64,000 nucleotides of DNA from an uncultured Bacilli bacterium (GCA_934182615.1 CAKPRO010000001.1:1-64000); one strand, 5' to 3'. Shown: positions 54,060-63,250, counted from the first letter of the stretch. The notes: generated from the letters alone by a model not told the origin. Program-made: numbers and translations.

Positions 54060-55588
54060 CAATATAAATTTAGAGGATTAACAGGAGTTCCACTAGAGCT
54101 ACCAACCATAACTCCAAAATGTAAATGTGTACCACCATAAGGGTTATAAGAACTAGGTGTAGGTACAACATATCCGGTATTTCCCATAGTTGCTATTTTT
54201 TGTCCTCTAGCAACTGTTTGACCAACACTAACATTAATATCTCTTAAATGCATATAAATAGTATAATAACCTCCTGCATTATGATTAACTATAATATAAT
54301 TACCTCTTCCACCATTACACCTAGTATAACCTGGTGAACAACCACCAACAGCTTTAACAACCACACCATTATTAGCAGCATATATTGAAGAACCATAACC
54401 AACATATATATCTAAGGCATCATGGAAAGAACCCCAACGATATTCAAAATAAGTAGTAATAGTATAAGGTTTGTCAGTTGGCCATGCCCAATAACTTAAA
54501 TCAGCAACATTAGGAGCATATTTTTGACCCTTAACAATAATCCTATTAATAGCAGGTTTAATTTCCGTAGAGCTAGCAACAGTACCAGAAACCAATTGAC
54601 CATTAATATACTGACTCTTTCTTGTTACTTTATATAAGCCATTTTCACCATCTCTAATAACTTCTTGATAACCAACATATTGACTAGAATCATATTGAAT
54701 TTCCGTATCATAATCACGTTCTTCTTCTCCAACACTATGTACATCTACAACAACAGATACTATAGGATCGATTAGTCCAACATTTACTTTTTGATTTTCA
54801 TAAAGTAAATTATTAGCACTTGTAAAACTTGGATTAGCAATCAAAAATTCTTGAACATTAAGCTTATGACTACTAGCAATTGATTCAATACTATCCTCTG
54901 CTTTAACCATATAAGTTTCCTGTTCATCAAGTGTTCCATATAATAAATACTTACTAAGTTCATCACTATCAACAAATATTTTTTGATCAGTAGGAATTAA
55001 AGCTTCTTTATAAGTGATTTCATCATCAACATCAATATTCTCTATCATACTACCTGAATCTTTAACCTCTTCTTGTGTACCAGCTAAAAACTTTTCATAT
55101 TGATCTTTATCAACAAAAGCCTTAATAGTATTTTCCAAAGCATCATCAAAAACTTCCTTAGATAACACATAAATATTAGTTGTCTTAGTTTCATTTTCTT
55201 CTGAATCTTCACTCTCTACTTTACTAACAATTTTAATTTCATAACCCTTAACAGTAAATTTCTTATTATCAATAATTTTATTATATATCTGTTCATCACT
55301 ATTAACAGAAGTATCATAAGTAAAATTCTTTTTTATTTCAACTCCTTTAGGAGTATATACAGTATCAACATTGTACTTATTTTTTAATTCTTCTTCTTTA
55401 ACATTTATATAATCCTCAAAACTTTTCTTAGAAACAATATTACCAATACTTCTACCATCTAAGTAAACAGTATAAACAGTTTGTGGTTCAATAGTAACAT
55501 TTTTATAAAATACCAATAAAAATATCCCTAAAGAAATAACAATCAGAGAAACAATAACACCAAATCCCCATTTATTATTATTTACCAC
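54059..55588 (-). CDS. M23 peptidase with LysM-like and G5 domains
   Basis: An envelope protein of about 509 residues. It has an N-terminal membrane anchor, a LysM-like region near 225-275 (YMVKAEDSIESIASSHKLNVQEFL), a G5 domain near 280-345 and a C-terminal LytM/M23 endopeptidase with HDALD near 389 and HLHFGV near 487. Zinc ligands are present, so it likely cuts peptidoglycan cross-links. Starts at 55597 and 55588 (both GTG) lie inside dnaB; 55588 has better spacing from GGGAG. Sporulation use (SpoIIQ-like) is possible but unproven. Confidence 0.88.
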   Translation of the reverse strand: MVNNNKWGFGVIVSLIVISLGIFLLVFYKNVTIEPQTVYTVYLDGRSIGNIVSKKSFEDYINVKEEELKNKYNVDTVYTPKGVEIKKNFTYDTSVNSDEQIYNKIIDNKKFTVKGYEIKIVSKVESEDSEENETKTTNIYVLSKEVFDDALENTIKAFVDKDQYEKFLAGTQEEVKDSGSMIENIDVDDEITYKEALIPTDQKIFVDSDELSKYLLYGTLDEQETYMVKAEDSIESIASSHKLNVQEFLIANPSFTSANNLLYENQKVNVGLIDPIVSVVVDVHSVGEEERDYDTEIQYDSSQYVGYQEVIRDGENGLYKVTRKSQYINGQLVSGTVASSTEIKPAINRIIVKGQKYAPNVADLSYWAWPTDKPYTITTYFEYRWGSFHDALDIYVGYGSSIYAANNGVVVKAVGGCSPGYTRCNGGRGNYIIVNHNAGGYYTIYMHLRDINVSVGQTVARGQKIATMGNTGYVVPTPSSYNPYGGTHLHFGVMVGSSSGTPVNPLNLY

Positions 55589-56921
55589 TACTATCACTCT
55601 CCCTCTTTATAGATAAAAATGTTGATGTCTTCTTCTTAAATAACAAATCAATAGTTTTAGTAGGACCATTTCTGTGTTTAAGAATAATAAGTTGAATAGG
55701 ATTAGGAACCTCGTCACCAACAGGAACTTCAACATCAGGGGCATGAAGTGCAGCAACAATATCGGCATCTTGCTCAATAGAACCAGATTCTCTCAAATCA
55801 CTAAGTACCGGTTTCTTATCTTCTCTTTTTTCAACACTTCTTGATAACTGTGACAAAGCAATTACAGGGACCTCAAGTTCAAGTGCCATAGTTTTAAGTG
55901 CCCTGGATATTTCTGAAACCTCTTGTTGTCTAGAACCAGAATATCTAGAAGAGGAATCAATAAGCTGCAAGTAGTCGATTATAACAAGGCCTAATCCCTC
56001 ACCCTGAGTAGCAAGCCTTCTACACTTAGCCTTTATTTCAGCAGGAGTAACTCCTCCAGCATCATGGAAATAAATATTAGTATCAGCAAGTATACTAATT
56101 GCTTCATTAAATCTCTTCCAATCTTCATTTTCTAACTTACCAGTACTAAGTTTCTTATTATCAATTTGTCCAAGAGAACTAATCATTCTCATAATAAGTT
56201 GCTCCGCTGGCATCTCTAATGAAAATATCGCAATATTCTTCTTAGTACTCTTAGCAGCAGCTAAAGCCAAATTAAGAGCAAAAGCCGTTTTACCAACAGC
56301 AGGTCTAGCAGCAATAATAATTAACTGTGTTGGATGTAACCCTTCAGTCAAAGAATCAAGTTCCCCAAAACCAGTAGTCAAACCATTAATCTTACCTCCA
56401 TTTTTAGATAAAAACTCCAAATCACTTTGTGCTTTACTAAGTACATCTTGTACTTTTCTAAATTCACTTGTCTTTCTAAATTTAGAAATATTAAGAATAT
56501 CTTTTTCTGCTTCATCAATAGTATCAGCAGCATTAACTTCTGCATTAGTAGCCTTATTAACAATATCCGTAGCTACTTCAATCATCTTTCTTAAAGTATA
56601 CTTTTCACTAACTAAATTAATATAATACTCAATATTAGCCCCAGTAGCAACAGAATTAACTACTTCATTCAAATATTCAACTCCACCTACTTCACCAATT
56701 TTATTTATATTAATCAAGTATGTTGTAACCGAAGTGATATCTACCGGTGTATCATTTAAATATAATGATTTAATTGCATCAAATATTTTACCATGACTAT
56801 CTAAATAGAATATATCTTTATCAGCCTCTTCACATCCTCTTTGAAGGGACTCTCTAGACCAAAACATTGAACCAAGTAAACACTTCTCAGCTTCAATATT
56901 TTTAGGTAATTCTTTATTCAT
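55578..56921 (-). CDS. dnaB: Replicative DNA helicase DnaB
   Basis: A 447-residue hexameric helicase of the replication fork (called DnaC in Bacillus). The N-terminal domain starts LPKNIEAEKCLLGSMF. Walker A AARPAVGKTAFALN is near residue 210, Walker B LVIIDYLQLI and the arginine-containing KHRNGPTKTI loop follow. It follows rplI directly, as in Bacilli. No intein. Confidence 0.98.
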   Translation of the reverse strand: MNKELPKNIEAEKCLLGSMFWSRESLQRGCEEADKDIFYLDSHGKIFDAIKSLYLNDTPVDITSVTTYLININKIGEVGGVEYLNEVVNSVATGANIEYYINLVSEKYTLRKMIEVATDIVNKATNAEVNAADTIDEAEKDILNISKFRKTSEFRKVQDVLSKAQSDLEFLSKNGGKINGLTTGFGELDSLTEGLHPTQLIIIAARPAVGKTAFALNLALAAAKSTKKNIAIFSLEMPAEQLIMRMISSLGQIDNKKLSTGKLENEDWKRFNEAISILADTNIYFHDAGGVTPAEIKAKCRRLATQGEGLGLVIIDYLQLIDSSSRYSGSRQQEVSEISRALKTMALELEVPVIALSQLSRSVEKREDKKPVLSDLRESGSIEQDADIVAALHAPDVEVPVGDEVPNPIQLIILKHRNGPTKTIDLLFKKKTSTFLSIKRESDSSGK

Positions 56922-56928
56922 AACTCAC

Positions 56929-57372
56929 CTACTTCTTTATAAGTTCAACCCTAACTTTAGCAATAACCCCTTTATATAATTGAACATCTACATAGAATGC
57001 TCCAAGTGAAGATAAACTCTCATTCATCATAATCATCTTTTTATTAACATCATAACCAAGTTCACTTAGTTTTTCACAAATTTGTTTACTAGATATAGAA
57101 CCAAATACTTTACCATCATTTCCTGCTTTAACTTCAAAAGAAAGTTTTTCAGCTTCAATTTTATTCTTAACTTCATTTGCTACTTTTATATTTTTCTCTT
57201 CAGTCTTTTTATTATTTTCCATTTCTACTTCTAATCTATCACCACTAGATTTAGTATATTTAACAGCATATCCATTCTTAATCAAATAATTAGTAGCATA
57301 TCCGTCACTAACTTCTTTAATTTCATTTTTCTTACCTTGTTTCTTTAAATCTTTAATAAAAATAACCTTCAT
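56929..57372 (-). CDS. rplI: 50S ribosomal protein L9
   Basis: A 147-residue L9 with the N-terminal domain MKVIFIKDLKKQGKKNEIKEVSDGYATNYLIKNGYAV, a long connecting helix, and the C-terminal domain. The ATG at 57372 follows GAGGTGGGA. In Bacillus gdpP lies between rpsR and rplI; here it is absent and a terminator separates rpsR from rplI. Confidence 0.97.
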   Translation of the reverse strand: MKVIFIKDLKKQGKKNEIKEVSDGYATNYLIKNGYAVKYTKSSGDRLEVEMENNKKTEEKNIKVANEVKNKIEAEKLSFEVKAGNDGKVFGSISSKQICEKLSELGYDVNKKMIMMNESLSSLGAFYVDVQLYKGVIAKVRVELIKK

Positions 57373-57440
57373 AATATATCCCACCTCTTACTTATCTATT
57401 ATACAATATTTTTATAACAATGTCATTAAAAAAAGAAAAA

Positions 57441-57462
57441 ATATAGCCATTACTGACTATAT
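57441..57462 (-). terminator. rpsF-ssb-rpsR terminator
   Basis: A 9-pair stem with one G-U pair and a GTAA loop is followed by TTTTTTC and a T-rich stretch. Confidence 0.8.
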
Positions 57463-57464
57463 TA

Positions 57465-57680
57465 TTATTTACAAAATGGAACAAATCCCATGAATCTTGC
57501 TCTTTTAACTTCTTGAGCAACATGTCTTTGATGTTTAGCACAAGTACCTGTAAATCTTCTAGGTAAAATTTTACCATTATCATTAATATATTTAGATATA
57601 ATTGCTACATCTTTATAATTAACAGGTTTTCCTGCACACATATGACATATTTTTTTTCTTTTTTTACGAAATTCAGCCAT
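57465..57680 (-). CDS. rpsR: 30S ribosomal protein S18
   Basis: A 71-residue S18 that binds S6 on the 30S platform. It keeps the zinc-type cysteines (KICHMCAGK and TGTCAKHQ), i.e. the C-plus form. AAGGAGG precedes the ATG. Last of the rpsF-ssb-rpsR unit. Confidence 0.97.
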   Translation of the reverse strand: MAEFRKKRKKICHMCAGKPVNYKDVAIISKYINDNGKILPRRFTGTCAKHQRHVAQEVKRARFMGFVPFCK

Positions 57681-57695
57681 GTTTATCCTCCTTTT

Positions 57696-58181
57696 TTAGA
57701 ATGGTAAATCATTGTCACTAATTTCAATTGAATCTCCAAATGCTTCAAATGGATCTTTATCAACAGATACAGTTTCCATACTACTCATACTAGAAGAAGA
57801 ATTTACACTATCTTCTCTAGGAGGTTCAGGTAAACTATTAAAATCATTACTACCAGCATTAGTACCTTTAGAATCTAAAAAACTAATACTATTAGCAAGA
57901 ATCTCAGTAACATAAACTCTCTTACCATCTTTATCTTCATAATTTCTTGTTTGAATTCTTCCGTCTACTGCTATTTGATTACCTCTTTTTTGATATTTAA
58001 CTAGATTTTCAGCTTGTTTATCCCAAACTACACAATTAATAAAATCAGCTTCTCTTTCACCATTTGCATTAGTAAAATTTCTATTTACTGCAATTGAAAA
58101 CTGACAAACATTTCTACCAGTAGATGTAGCTCTAAGTTCAGGATCTTTAGTTAATCTTCCTATCAATAATGCTTTATTCAT
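57696..58181 (-). CDS. ssb: Single-stranded DNA-binding protein
   Basis: A 161-residue SSB with OB fold (residues 1-105: NKALLIGRLTKDPELRATSTGRNVCQFSIAVNR through VYVTEILANSISFL), a Ser/Asn-rich linker and the acidic tip ISDNDLPF that docks repair and replication proteins. Located between rpsF and rpsR as in most Firmicutes. Confidence 0.97.
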   Translation of the reverse strand: MNKALLIGRLTKDPELRATSTGRNVCQFSIAVNRNFTNANGEREADFINCVVWDKQAENLVKYQKRGNQIAVDGRIQTRNYEDKDGKRVYVTEILANSISFLDSKGTNAGSNDFNSLPEPPREDSVNSSSSMSSMETVSVDKDPFEAFGDSIEISDNDLPF

Positions 58182-58192
58182 ACTTATTCTCC

Positions 58193-58483
58193 TTATTTAT
58201 CTAGGTTAATAACAAGATGTCTAACAACATTTTCATCAATTCTAGCTACTCTATCAAATTCTTTAACAGCAGCATCATCAGATGTTTCTATGTTGTATAA
58301 AAAGTAATAACCTGATTTAAATTTCTTAATTTCATAAGCAAATTCTTTTTGACCTAATTCTTTAGATAAAGTAATTTTAGCTTTATGATCAGTTAAAACT
58401 TTTTCTAATGACTTAACAGTACTCTTAACAGTAGCTTCATCAACATCTGGTCTTACAATAAACATAATTTCATAATTTTTCAT
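58193..58483 (-). CDS. rpsF: 30S ribosomal protein S6
   Basis: A 96-residue S6 with YEIMFIVRPDVDEATVKSTVKSLEKVL and the closing EFDRVARIDENVVRHLVIN motif. AAAAGGAGG precedes the ATG. First gene of the unit, with a structured leader that may be bound by S6-S18 for feedback. Confidence 0.97.
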   Translation of the reverse strand: MKNYEIMFIVRPDVDEATVKSTVKSLEKVLTDHKAKITLSKELGQKEFAYEIKKFKSGYYFLYNIETSDDAAVKEFDRVARIDENVVRHLVINLDK

Positions 58484-58496
58484 TATTACACCTCCT

Positions 58497-58540
58497 TTTG
58501 GACTAACGGCCTATTACTAGGCAAGGAGCTTTCGCTCACA
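58497..58540 (-). promoter_or_regulatory. Candidate S6-S18 leader structure
   Basis: The leader RNA holds AGCGAAAGCT and GCCTAGTAATAGGC hairpins followed by CGTTAGTCC before the rpsF ribosome binding site. Position matches the S6-S18 autoregulatory leader of bacteria, but I could not confirm the CCG-bulge fold by model. Confidence 0.45.
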
Positions 58541-58543
58541 AGT

Positions 58544-58572
58544 ATTATAACAATTTTATCTTAATAAGTAAA
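58544..58572 (-). promoter_or_regulatory. rpsF promoter
   Basis: TTTACT and TATAAT with a 17-base spacer, just upstream of the leader hairpins. Confidence 0.75.
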
Positions 58573-58627
58573 GAACTTTTTACAAAAACTTAACTATTTA
58601 CATAATATTATGACCTAATTTATAATT

Positions 58628-59359
58628 TTATCTCTTTCCACTATAAATTTCATACCAATCTTTTAATTTATTACTACCATCACTAGCCAATTTCTTTATA
58701 AAACTCCAACCAATCTTACAATTATCTTTTATATCACTAAATATATCTTTAGCTTTATTACATCCTTCTTCATTATTTGAACAAATTTTAACAGATAAAT
58801 CTAAATAACTACTAACTAATCTTTCTTTAACATCAGTATATATCTTATTTCCGTTACTAGATATACTCTTCTTATATCCAGGAATATATTCTTCTATTTT
58901 ACTATCTATCTTAAGAGCCAAAGCAATAACTTTTATTTTAGTATTATCACTAAGTTCACTAAAAGTATATCCCTTTATTTCTTTATCATAAAAAATAAAA
59001 TCAACAATATCAATAAAATATTCTTTAGCTTTATCTTTAATACTAACCTTATTACTATTAATATCATTATAATTATTCTCAAAATACCGAATAACATCAT
59101 TTTCATTTTTTATATCTACACTACTATCATTATTATCTTGTCTAGTTATAGTCTCATCTTCATCTTTATCATCAGACTTATTACTTACATCATTATTTAC
59201 AGTAGCTTTACTAGCAGATTTAACATTAACATCATTATTAGACTTAAGTTCATTAATATTTTCTTTTCCTTTATTAATACTAATAATAAACAAAACTAAT
59301 AACAAAACAAAAACAATAGAAGCAACAACTAATACAATAATATTCTTCTTTTTATCCAT
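58628..59359 (-). CDS. Membrane-anchored hypothetical protein
   Basis: A protein of 243 residues. Residues 5-27 form a membrane anchor, and about 28-85 a low-complexity Asn/Asp/Lys/Ser linker. The remainder is a helical domain with two Cys (KICSNNEEGCNKAKD), plausibly a disulfide outside the cell. The ATG at 59359 follows GGTGGTGA; a longer reading adds 42 residues without support. No family recognised. Confidence 0.6.
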   Translation of the reverse strand: MDKKKNIIVLVVASIVFVLLLVLFIISINKGKENINELKSNNDVNVKSASKATVNNDVSNKSDDKDEDETITRQDNNDSSVDIKNENDVIRYFENNYNDINSNKVSIKDKAKEYFIDIVDFIFYDKEIKGYTFSELSDNTKIKVIALALKIDSKIEEYIPGYKKSISSNGNKIYTDVKERLVSSYLDLSVKICSNNEEGCNKAKDIFSDIKDNCKIGWSFIKKLASDGSNKLKDWYEIYSGKR

Positions 59360-59465
59360 AAAATCACCACCAAAATAATAGCACTTTTTAAAATAAAATG
59401 CAAGAAATTTGACAAATATAAAAAAATAAAGTATTATAATAACCACTAAAAAAGGAAGTGATTTT

Positions 59466-60404
59466 ATGGTAGAGAAAGAATACATAACAATAGGAAATCC
59501 AATTATAACAAAAGATGTATTTAGAAATATACTAAGACCATTAGATAACTATGACTATAAACCAACAGGTGGTCTTTGGGCATCAGAAATAACATCATTA
59601 GCAGGTGGAATATGTCCTTGGTATAATTATCTATTGGAAGCACGTGGAATAGCAAATTGTATGTCGCAATATAAAGATTTAACAAAAGCTGCCATATTCA
59701 CATTAAAGGAAACAGCCAATATACTAATAATAGACTCATATAAACAAATATTGGAATTAGCAGATAAATATCCATCATATCATCATATATTAAACAATTA
59801 TAACAAAACAACATCATCAAACACTATTTTTGACTTTGAAGAAATATCAAAAATATATGATGGAATATATATAAATTATGATAAATTAATACTTGAACAT
59901 AAAACAACAATATTTGACAGTTGGAGTATTAACACATTATTATTATTTAATTTAGATTGTATAAAAGAATATAAAACAGCCAAAATAATTATTGACTTTG
60001 AAGATATTGATCCACTTCCTTATATAAATACTAAAGATATAAGTCTACCTAAACAAGTACAAAATAATTCAATATATTATATAGAATTATATAATTATAT
60101 TAATAAATCATTTAATGAATTAGTACCATTTTATCTATCAGAGCCAATAAAAGATTATGATGACTATCTAACAAAGCTAATAAACTGTGCTAACAAAGTA
60201 GTTGAAATTGTCATAACAACAAGAGAAAAAGAAATAATAGCAATAAAAGAAGAATTAAAAAATAAAGGATTAACAATTAATGATTCAATAATAATAAGAA
60301 ACATTGTATTAAATTATTTATCAAATTATCTATATCAAAAAAAAGAAATTATAACAAGTCTAAAACCATCTACAATTAAAAAAAGAAAATATTATAACAT
60401 ATAA
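59466..60404 (+). CDS. Hypothetical protein with a KPTGGLWAS motif
   Basis: A 312-residue soluble protein. Near residues 35-57 it has YKPTGGLWASEITSLAGGICPWYNYL, a Gly/Trp motif like the uncharacterised KPxGGLWxS proteins found scattered in bacteria and phages. The remainder is helical, with YYIELYNYINKSFNEL and a basic tail (KKRKYY). GGAAGTGA precedes the ATG. Function unknown; it stands alone between divergent and unrelated genes. Confidence 0.6.
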   Translation: MVEKEYITIGNPIITKDVFRNILRPLDNYDYKPTGGLWASEITSLAGGICPWYNYLLEARGIANCMSQYKDLTKAAIFTLKETANILIIDSYKQILELADKYPSYHHILNNYNKTTSSNTIFDFEEISKIYDGIYINYDKLILEHKTTIFDSWSINTLLLFNLDCIKEYKTAKIIIDFEDIDPLPYINTKDISLPKQVQNNSIYYIELYNYINKSFNELVPFYLSEPIKDYDDYLTKLINCANKVVEIVITTREKEIIAIKEELKNKGLTINDSIIIRNIVLNYLSNYLYQKKEIITSLKPSTIKKRKYYNI

Positions 60405-60457
60405 AATATTGTATCAAAAATAAAACAATGTTATAATTAAAAACGGAGTGATAACAT

Positions 60458-61303
60458 ATGAAAGAAGTAATTTTAGATACAATTATAGATTCATTAAAAT
60501 TAATACCATTCTTATTAGTGGCCTTTATAATAATAGAATTATTAGAACATAAATTAAATAACAAAACTAAAAGCATTATAACCAAATCAAAAAAAGTAGG
60601 ACCAATAATTGGTTCTCTACTAGGAGTAATACCACAATGTGGTTTCTCTGTAATGGCTACTAATCTATATATAACAAGAATAATAACACTAGGTACACTA
60701 ATATCAATATATCTATCTACTAGTGATGAAATGTTAATAATAATGATATCTGAAAAAGTACAAATATCATTAATACTAAAAATATTATTAATAAAGATAT
60801 TCTTCGGTATAGTATATGGTTTAATAATAGATAAAATAATAAATAAAAAGAAAAAAGATAAAGAAACAAATTATGAATTATGTGATGAAGAACATTGTGA
60901 TTGTAATCATAGTATATTATTATCAGCAATAAAACATACTTTACATATAACACTATTTATATTTATCATAACACTAATAATAAATACTATATTCACCCTA
61001 CTAGGAGACAATTATCTATCAAAAATATTATTAAATAACAGTATATTATCTCCATTCATAACTAGTCTAATAGGATTAATACCAAATTGTGCTGCTAGTG
61101 TAATATTAACAGAATTATATTTAAATAGCACCATATCATTAGGAGCCTTAATCGGAGGTCTCTTAACAAGTAGTGGTTCTTCCCTATTAGTATTAATTAA
61201 AAATAATAAAAACAAAAAAGAAAATCTATCAATTATCCTATTACTCTATACATTAGGAGTCCTATCGGGAATAATAATAGAATTAATAAGTCTAATAAAG
61301 TAA
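60458..61303 (+). CDS. ArsP_2-type putative heavy-metal exporter
   Basis: A 281-residue membrane protein with two related halves, each with a Pro-Cys or Asn-Cys motif inside a helix: GVIPQCGFSVMATNLY and GLIPNCAASVILTELYL. It has about eight to ten hydrophobic segments and a central Cys/His loop (CDEEHCDCNH) that could bind metal. This matches the 10-TM ArsP_2 putative exporter family. Substrate (arsenic, manganese or other metal) is unproven. Own ribosome binding site GGAGTGA; no metal regulator adjacent. Confidence 0.78.
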   Translation: MKEVILDTIIDSLKLIPFLLVAFIIIELLEHKLNNKTKSIITKSKKVGPIIGSLLGVIPQCGFSVMATNLYITRIITLGTLISIYLSTSDEMLIIMISEKVQISLILKILLIKIFFGIVYGLIIDKIINKKKKDKETNYELCDEEHCDCNHSILLSAIKHTLHITLFIFIITLIINTIFTLLGDNYLSKILLNNSILSPFITSLIGLIPNCAASVILTELYLNSTISLGALIGGLLTSSGSSLLVLIKNNKNKKENLSIILLLYTLGVLSGIIIELISLIK

Positions 61304-61320
61304 CATTAAGTTGTTACTTT
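61297..61320. terminator. Terminator between exporter and uvsE
   Basis: AAAGTAACA pairs with TGTTACTTT across the exporter stop, followed by T residues; the genes converge. Confidence 0.75.
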
Positions 61321-61326
61321 TTTAAA

Positions 61327-62247
61327 TTAAACTAAAAACGTAGTATCATCAATAAACTCATAATCCGTCTTATATTTAATATATCTAACTAATCTAAATA
61401 AGCTATCGTCTTTTCCTTTAGCTTCTAACATAATATCAATATCTCTATCGTATTTCTTAAGTATTTCTATAAAATTAATAAAATCATCACCATTAATATA
61501 TTCATTATGGCTCCTATAATCTCTCTTATTTTTAGGAGAAGAAAAATGCATCTTAACTCTCCTATTACCCCAACTATTAAAAACATCTTCAAAAGAAAAC
61601 ACACTTTTATTACATAAATGATGATGATAATCCAAAACAACTGGTATGCCAGTAACTTTAGATATTTTTAAAACATCATTAACATTAAAAACCTTATCAT
61701 CATTTTCAATAACAATACATTCTCTTAAATACATAGGTAATTTATTAAAATTATTAATAAACCTACTAATAGAATTATCTTTGCCAAAAGTACTACTACC
61801 AACATGAAGTATTAATACTTTATCATCTATATTTAACATATTTAAAAGATTATAATGATATTCAAGTATCTTAACAGAATTAGAAACAACATCACTTTTC
61901 ACACTATTAAGCACACAAAACTGATCAGGATGAAAATCAACCCTCATTTTGCTATCACTAATTTTCTTACCAATAGTATCATAATAACTTTTGTATTTAT
62001 TAGTATAGTCAAATTTAACATCATCTTTAGTAGCAAGAGGAATAATTTTTGAAGAAATTCTATAAAAATGAATGTTATTCTTAATATTATAATCAATTAT
62101 ATTATTTAAAGATTTTAAGTTAGAAATAATAACTCTATCCAACTTATCAATATCTCCATCTTTTAAATATTCACTATAAGTATAAGGGCTAGAACTACTA
62201 TCATTAATACAATTAGTAATACATGCATATCCGAGGCTAACCTTCAT
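61327..62247 (-). CDS. uvsE: UV DNA damage endonuclease UvsE
   Basis: A 306-residue UVDE with a TIM-barrel start KVSLGYACITNCIND, and metal-site motifs DFHPDQFCVLNSVKSDVV, LILHVGSSTFGKD, IENDDKVF, VLDYHHHLCN and HFSSPKNKRDYRSH. It nicks 5' of UV photoproducts and other lesions. GGTGAT precedes the ATG. In Bacillus UvsE (YwjD) is sporulation-linked, fitting spore survival, though no such control is seen here. Confidence 0.94.
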   Translation of the reverse strand: MKVSLGYACITNCINDSSSSPYTYSEYLKDGDIDKLDRVIISNLKSLNNIIDYNIKNNIHFYRISSKIIPLATKDDVKFDYTNKYKSYYDTIGKKISDSKMRVDFHPDQFCVLNSVKSDVVSNSVKILEYHYNLLNMLNIDDKVLILHVGSSTFGKDNSISRFINNFNKLPMYLRECIVIENDDKVFNVNDVLKISKVTGIPVVLDYHHHLCNKSVFSFEDVFNSWGNRRVKMHFSSPKNKRDYRSHNEYINGDDFINFIEILKKYDRDIDIMLEAKGKDDSLFRLVRYIKYKTDYEFIDDTTFLV

Positions 62248-62339
62248 AAAATCACCATTATTAATATTAACAAAATAAAAATAATTAAACGAATAACTAA
62301 AACTATGTTATAATAATTGCATAGAAAGGAAGTAATAAT

Positions 62340-62813
62340 ATGTCTGCAACTAAAGTAAAAGAATATTTAAAAAAATATAATATGGATGATAGAATAATAA
62401 CAGTACCAACAACTAGTGCTACTGTAAAAGAAGCAGCAGAAGCTCTTGGAACTGAAGAAGCTAGAATTGCTAAAACATTATCATTTAAATTAAAAGATAA
62501 ATATATCGTTATTGTAACAAAAGGAGATGTTAAAATAGATAACGCTAAATATAGACATACCTTTGGAGAAAAGGCTCATATGGTAGCAGCAACAGAAGTA
62601 GAAGAAAAAATAGGCCATCCTGTAGGAGGAGTATGCCCCTTTGCATTAAATGATGGTGTAGAAGTATATCTAGATGAATCACTAAAGAATTTTGAAACAG
62701 TATTCCCTGCTTGTGGAGCTACTAATAATGCTATAGAAATATCGATTGAAGAATTAGAAAAAGTAACTAACCGCGCAGCATGGGTAGATGTAACAAAAGA
62801 AAAAGAAGACTAA
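62340..62813 (+). CDS. YbaK/EbsC-type aminoacyl-tRNA deacylase
   Basis: A 157-residue single-domain editing protein. It has TVKEAAEALGTEEARIAKTLSFK with the conserved Lys, then VTKGDVKIDNAKYRHTFG, HPVGGVCPFAL and a late PACGATNNAIEIS. It hydrolyses misacylated tRNA (Cys-tRNA-Pro or similar). AAAGGAAG precedes the ATG. Monocistronic. Confidence 0.92.
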   Translation: MSATKVKEYLKKYNMDDRIITVPTTSATVKEAAEALGTEEARIAKTLSFKLKDKYIVIVTKGDVKIDNAKYRHTFGEKAHMVAATEVEEKIGHPVGGVCPFALNDGVEVYLDESLKNFETVFPACGATNNAIEISIEELEKVTNRAAWVDVTKEKED

Positions 62814-62836
62814 TATCAAGTACAACACTTGATATT
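62812..62836 (+). terminator. Terminator of the YbaK-type gene
   Basis: AATATCAAG pairs with CTTGATATT across the stop, followed by TTTTT. Confidence 0.85.
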
Positions 62837-62918
62837 TTTTATTACTATTAAAAAAATATTATAACCTATATCTTAAATGATATAAAAATAACTAGCTTAT
62901 ATTAAGTTAAACATTATG

Positions 62919-63010
62919 CACTATAAGCCTTACTATGTAAGTCTTATTAGTGTTATTTGGAGTCAAAAAGTCTCCAAATAAGTATCAACCATACCTATTA
63001 TATTTGGGGT
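62919..63010 (+). repeat. Paired-hairpin element, copy F, with 3' tail
   Basis: Hairpin 62919-62952 (C-U mismatch, then a 5-pair inner stem and TAT loop) abuts hairpin 62953-62981 (10-pair stem, U-U mismatch, AAAAA loop). The tail runs ATCAACCATA, CCT, ATTATAT, TTGGGGT, joining the block shared with copy E to the GGGGT block shared with copy D. It lies in a 460-base gap after the YbaK-type gene. Confidence 0.7.
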
Positions 63011-63221
63011 AAAAAATATAAGTTAAATTATTTTTACCAAATTTTCTAATTCCTCCATTTATAAATATAGAAGTAGTATTACAAAAATCACATATAATTT
63101 CTAATCTCTTTTTAAGCATTCATCAATGAAGCAATACCAAAGGATATTAAAACTCTTAATAAAGAGAGTTAATATACGAGAAGAAATTTATTTTTTTATC
63201 TTGTTGAATGACAACAGGAAA
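63011..63221. other. AT-rich gap, no gene seen
   Basis: About 200 bases without a plausible reading frame. One inverted repeat at 63144-63175 (ATATTAA and CTCT arms, two mismatched positions between them) is the only structure noted; it is not clearly a paired-hairpin copy. Confidence 0.5.
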
Positions 63222-63250
63222 TTGTAAAAAAGTCAAAATTATGTTACAAT
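63222..63250 (+). promoter_or_regulatory. Promoter of the right-edge gene
   Basis: TTGTAA and TACAAT with a 17-base spacer, 24 bases before the ATG. Confidence 0.7.

Noticed and set aside
57392..57583. Frame of 63 codons overlapping rpsR
   Set aside because: Shares most of its length with rpsR in another frame and crosses the rpsR terminator.
63144..63175. Inverted repeat as a seventh paired-hairpin copy
   Set aside because: Only a single hairpin with a two-base internal mismatch far from the loop and no partner hairpin or shared tail.
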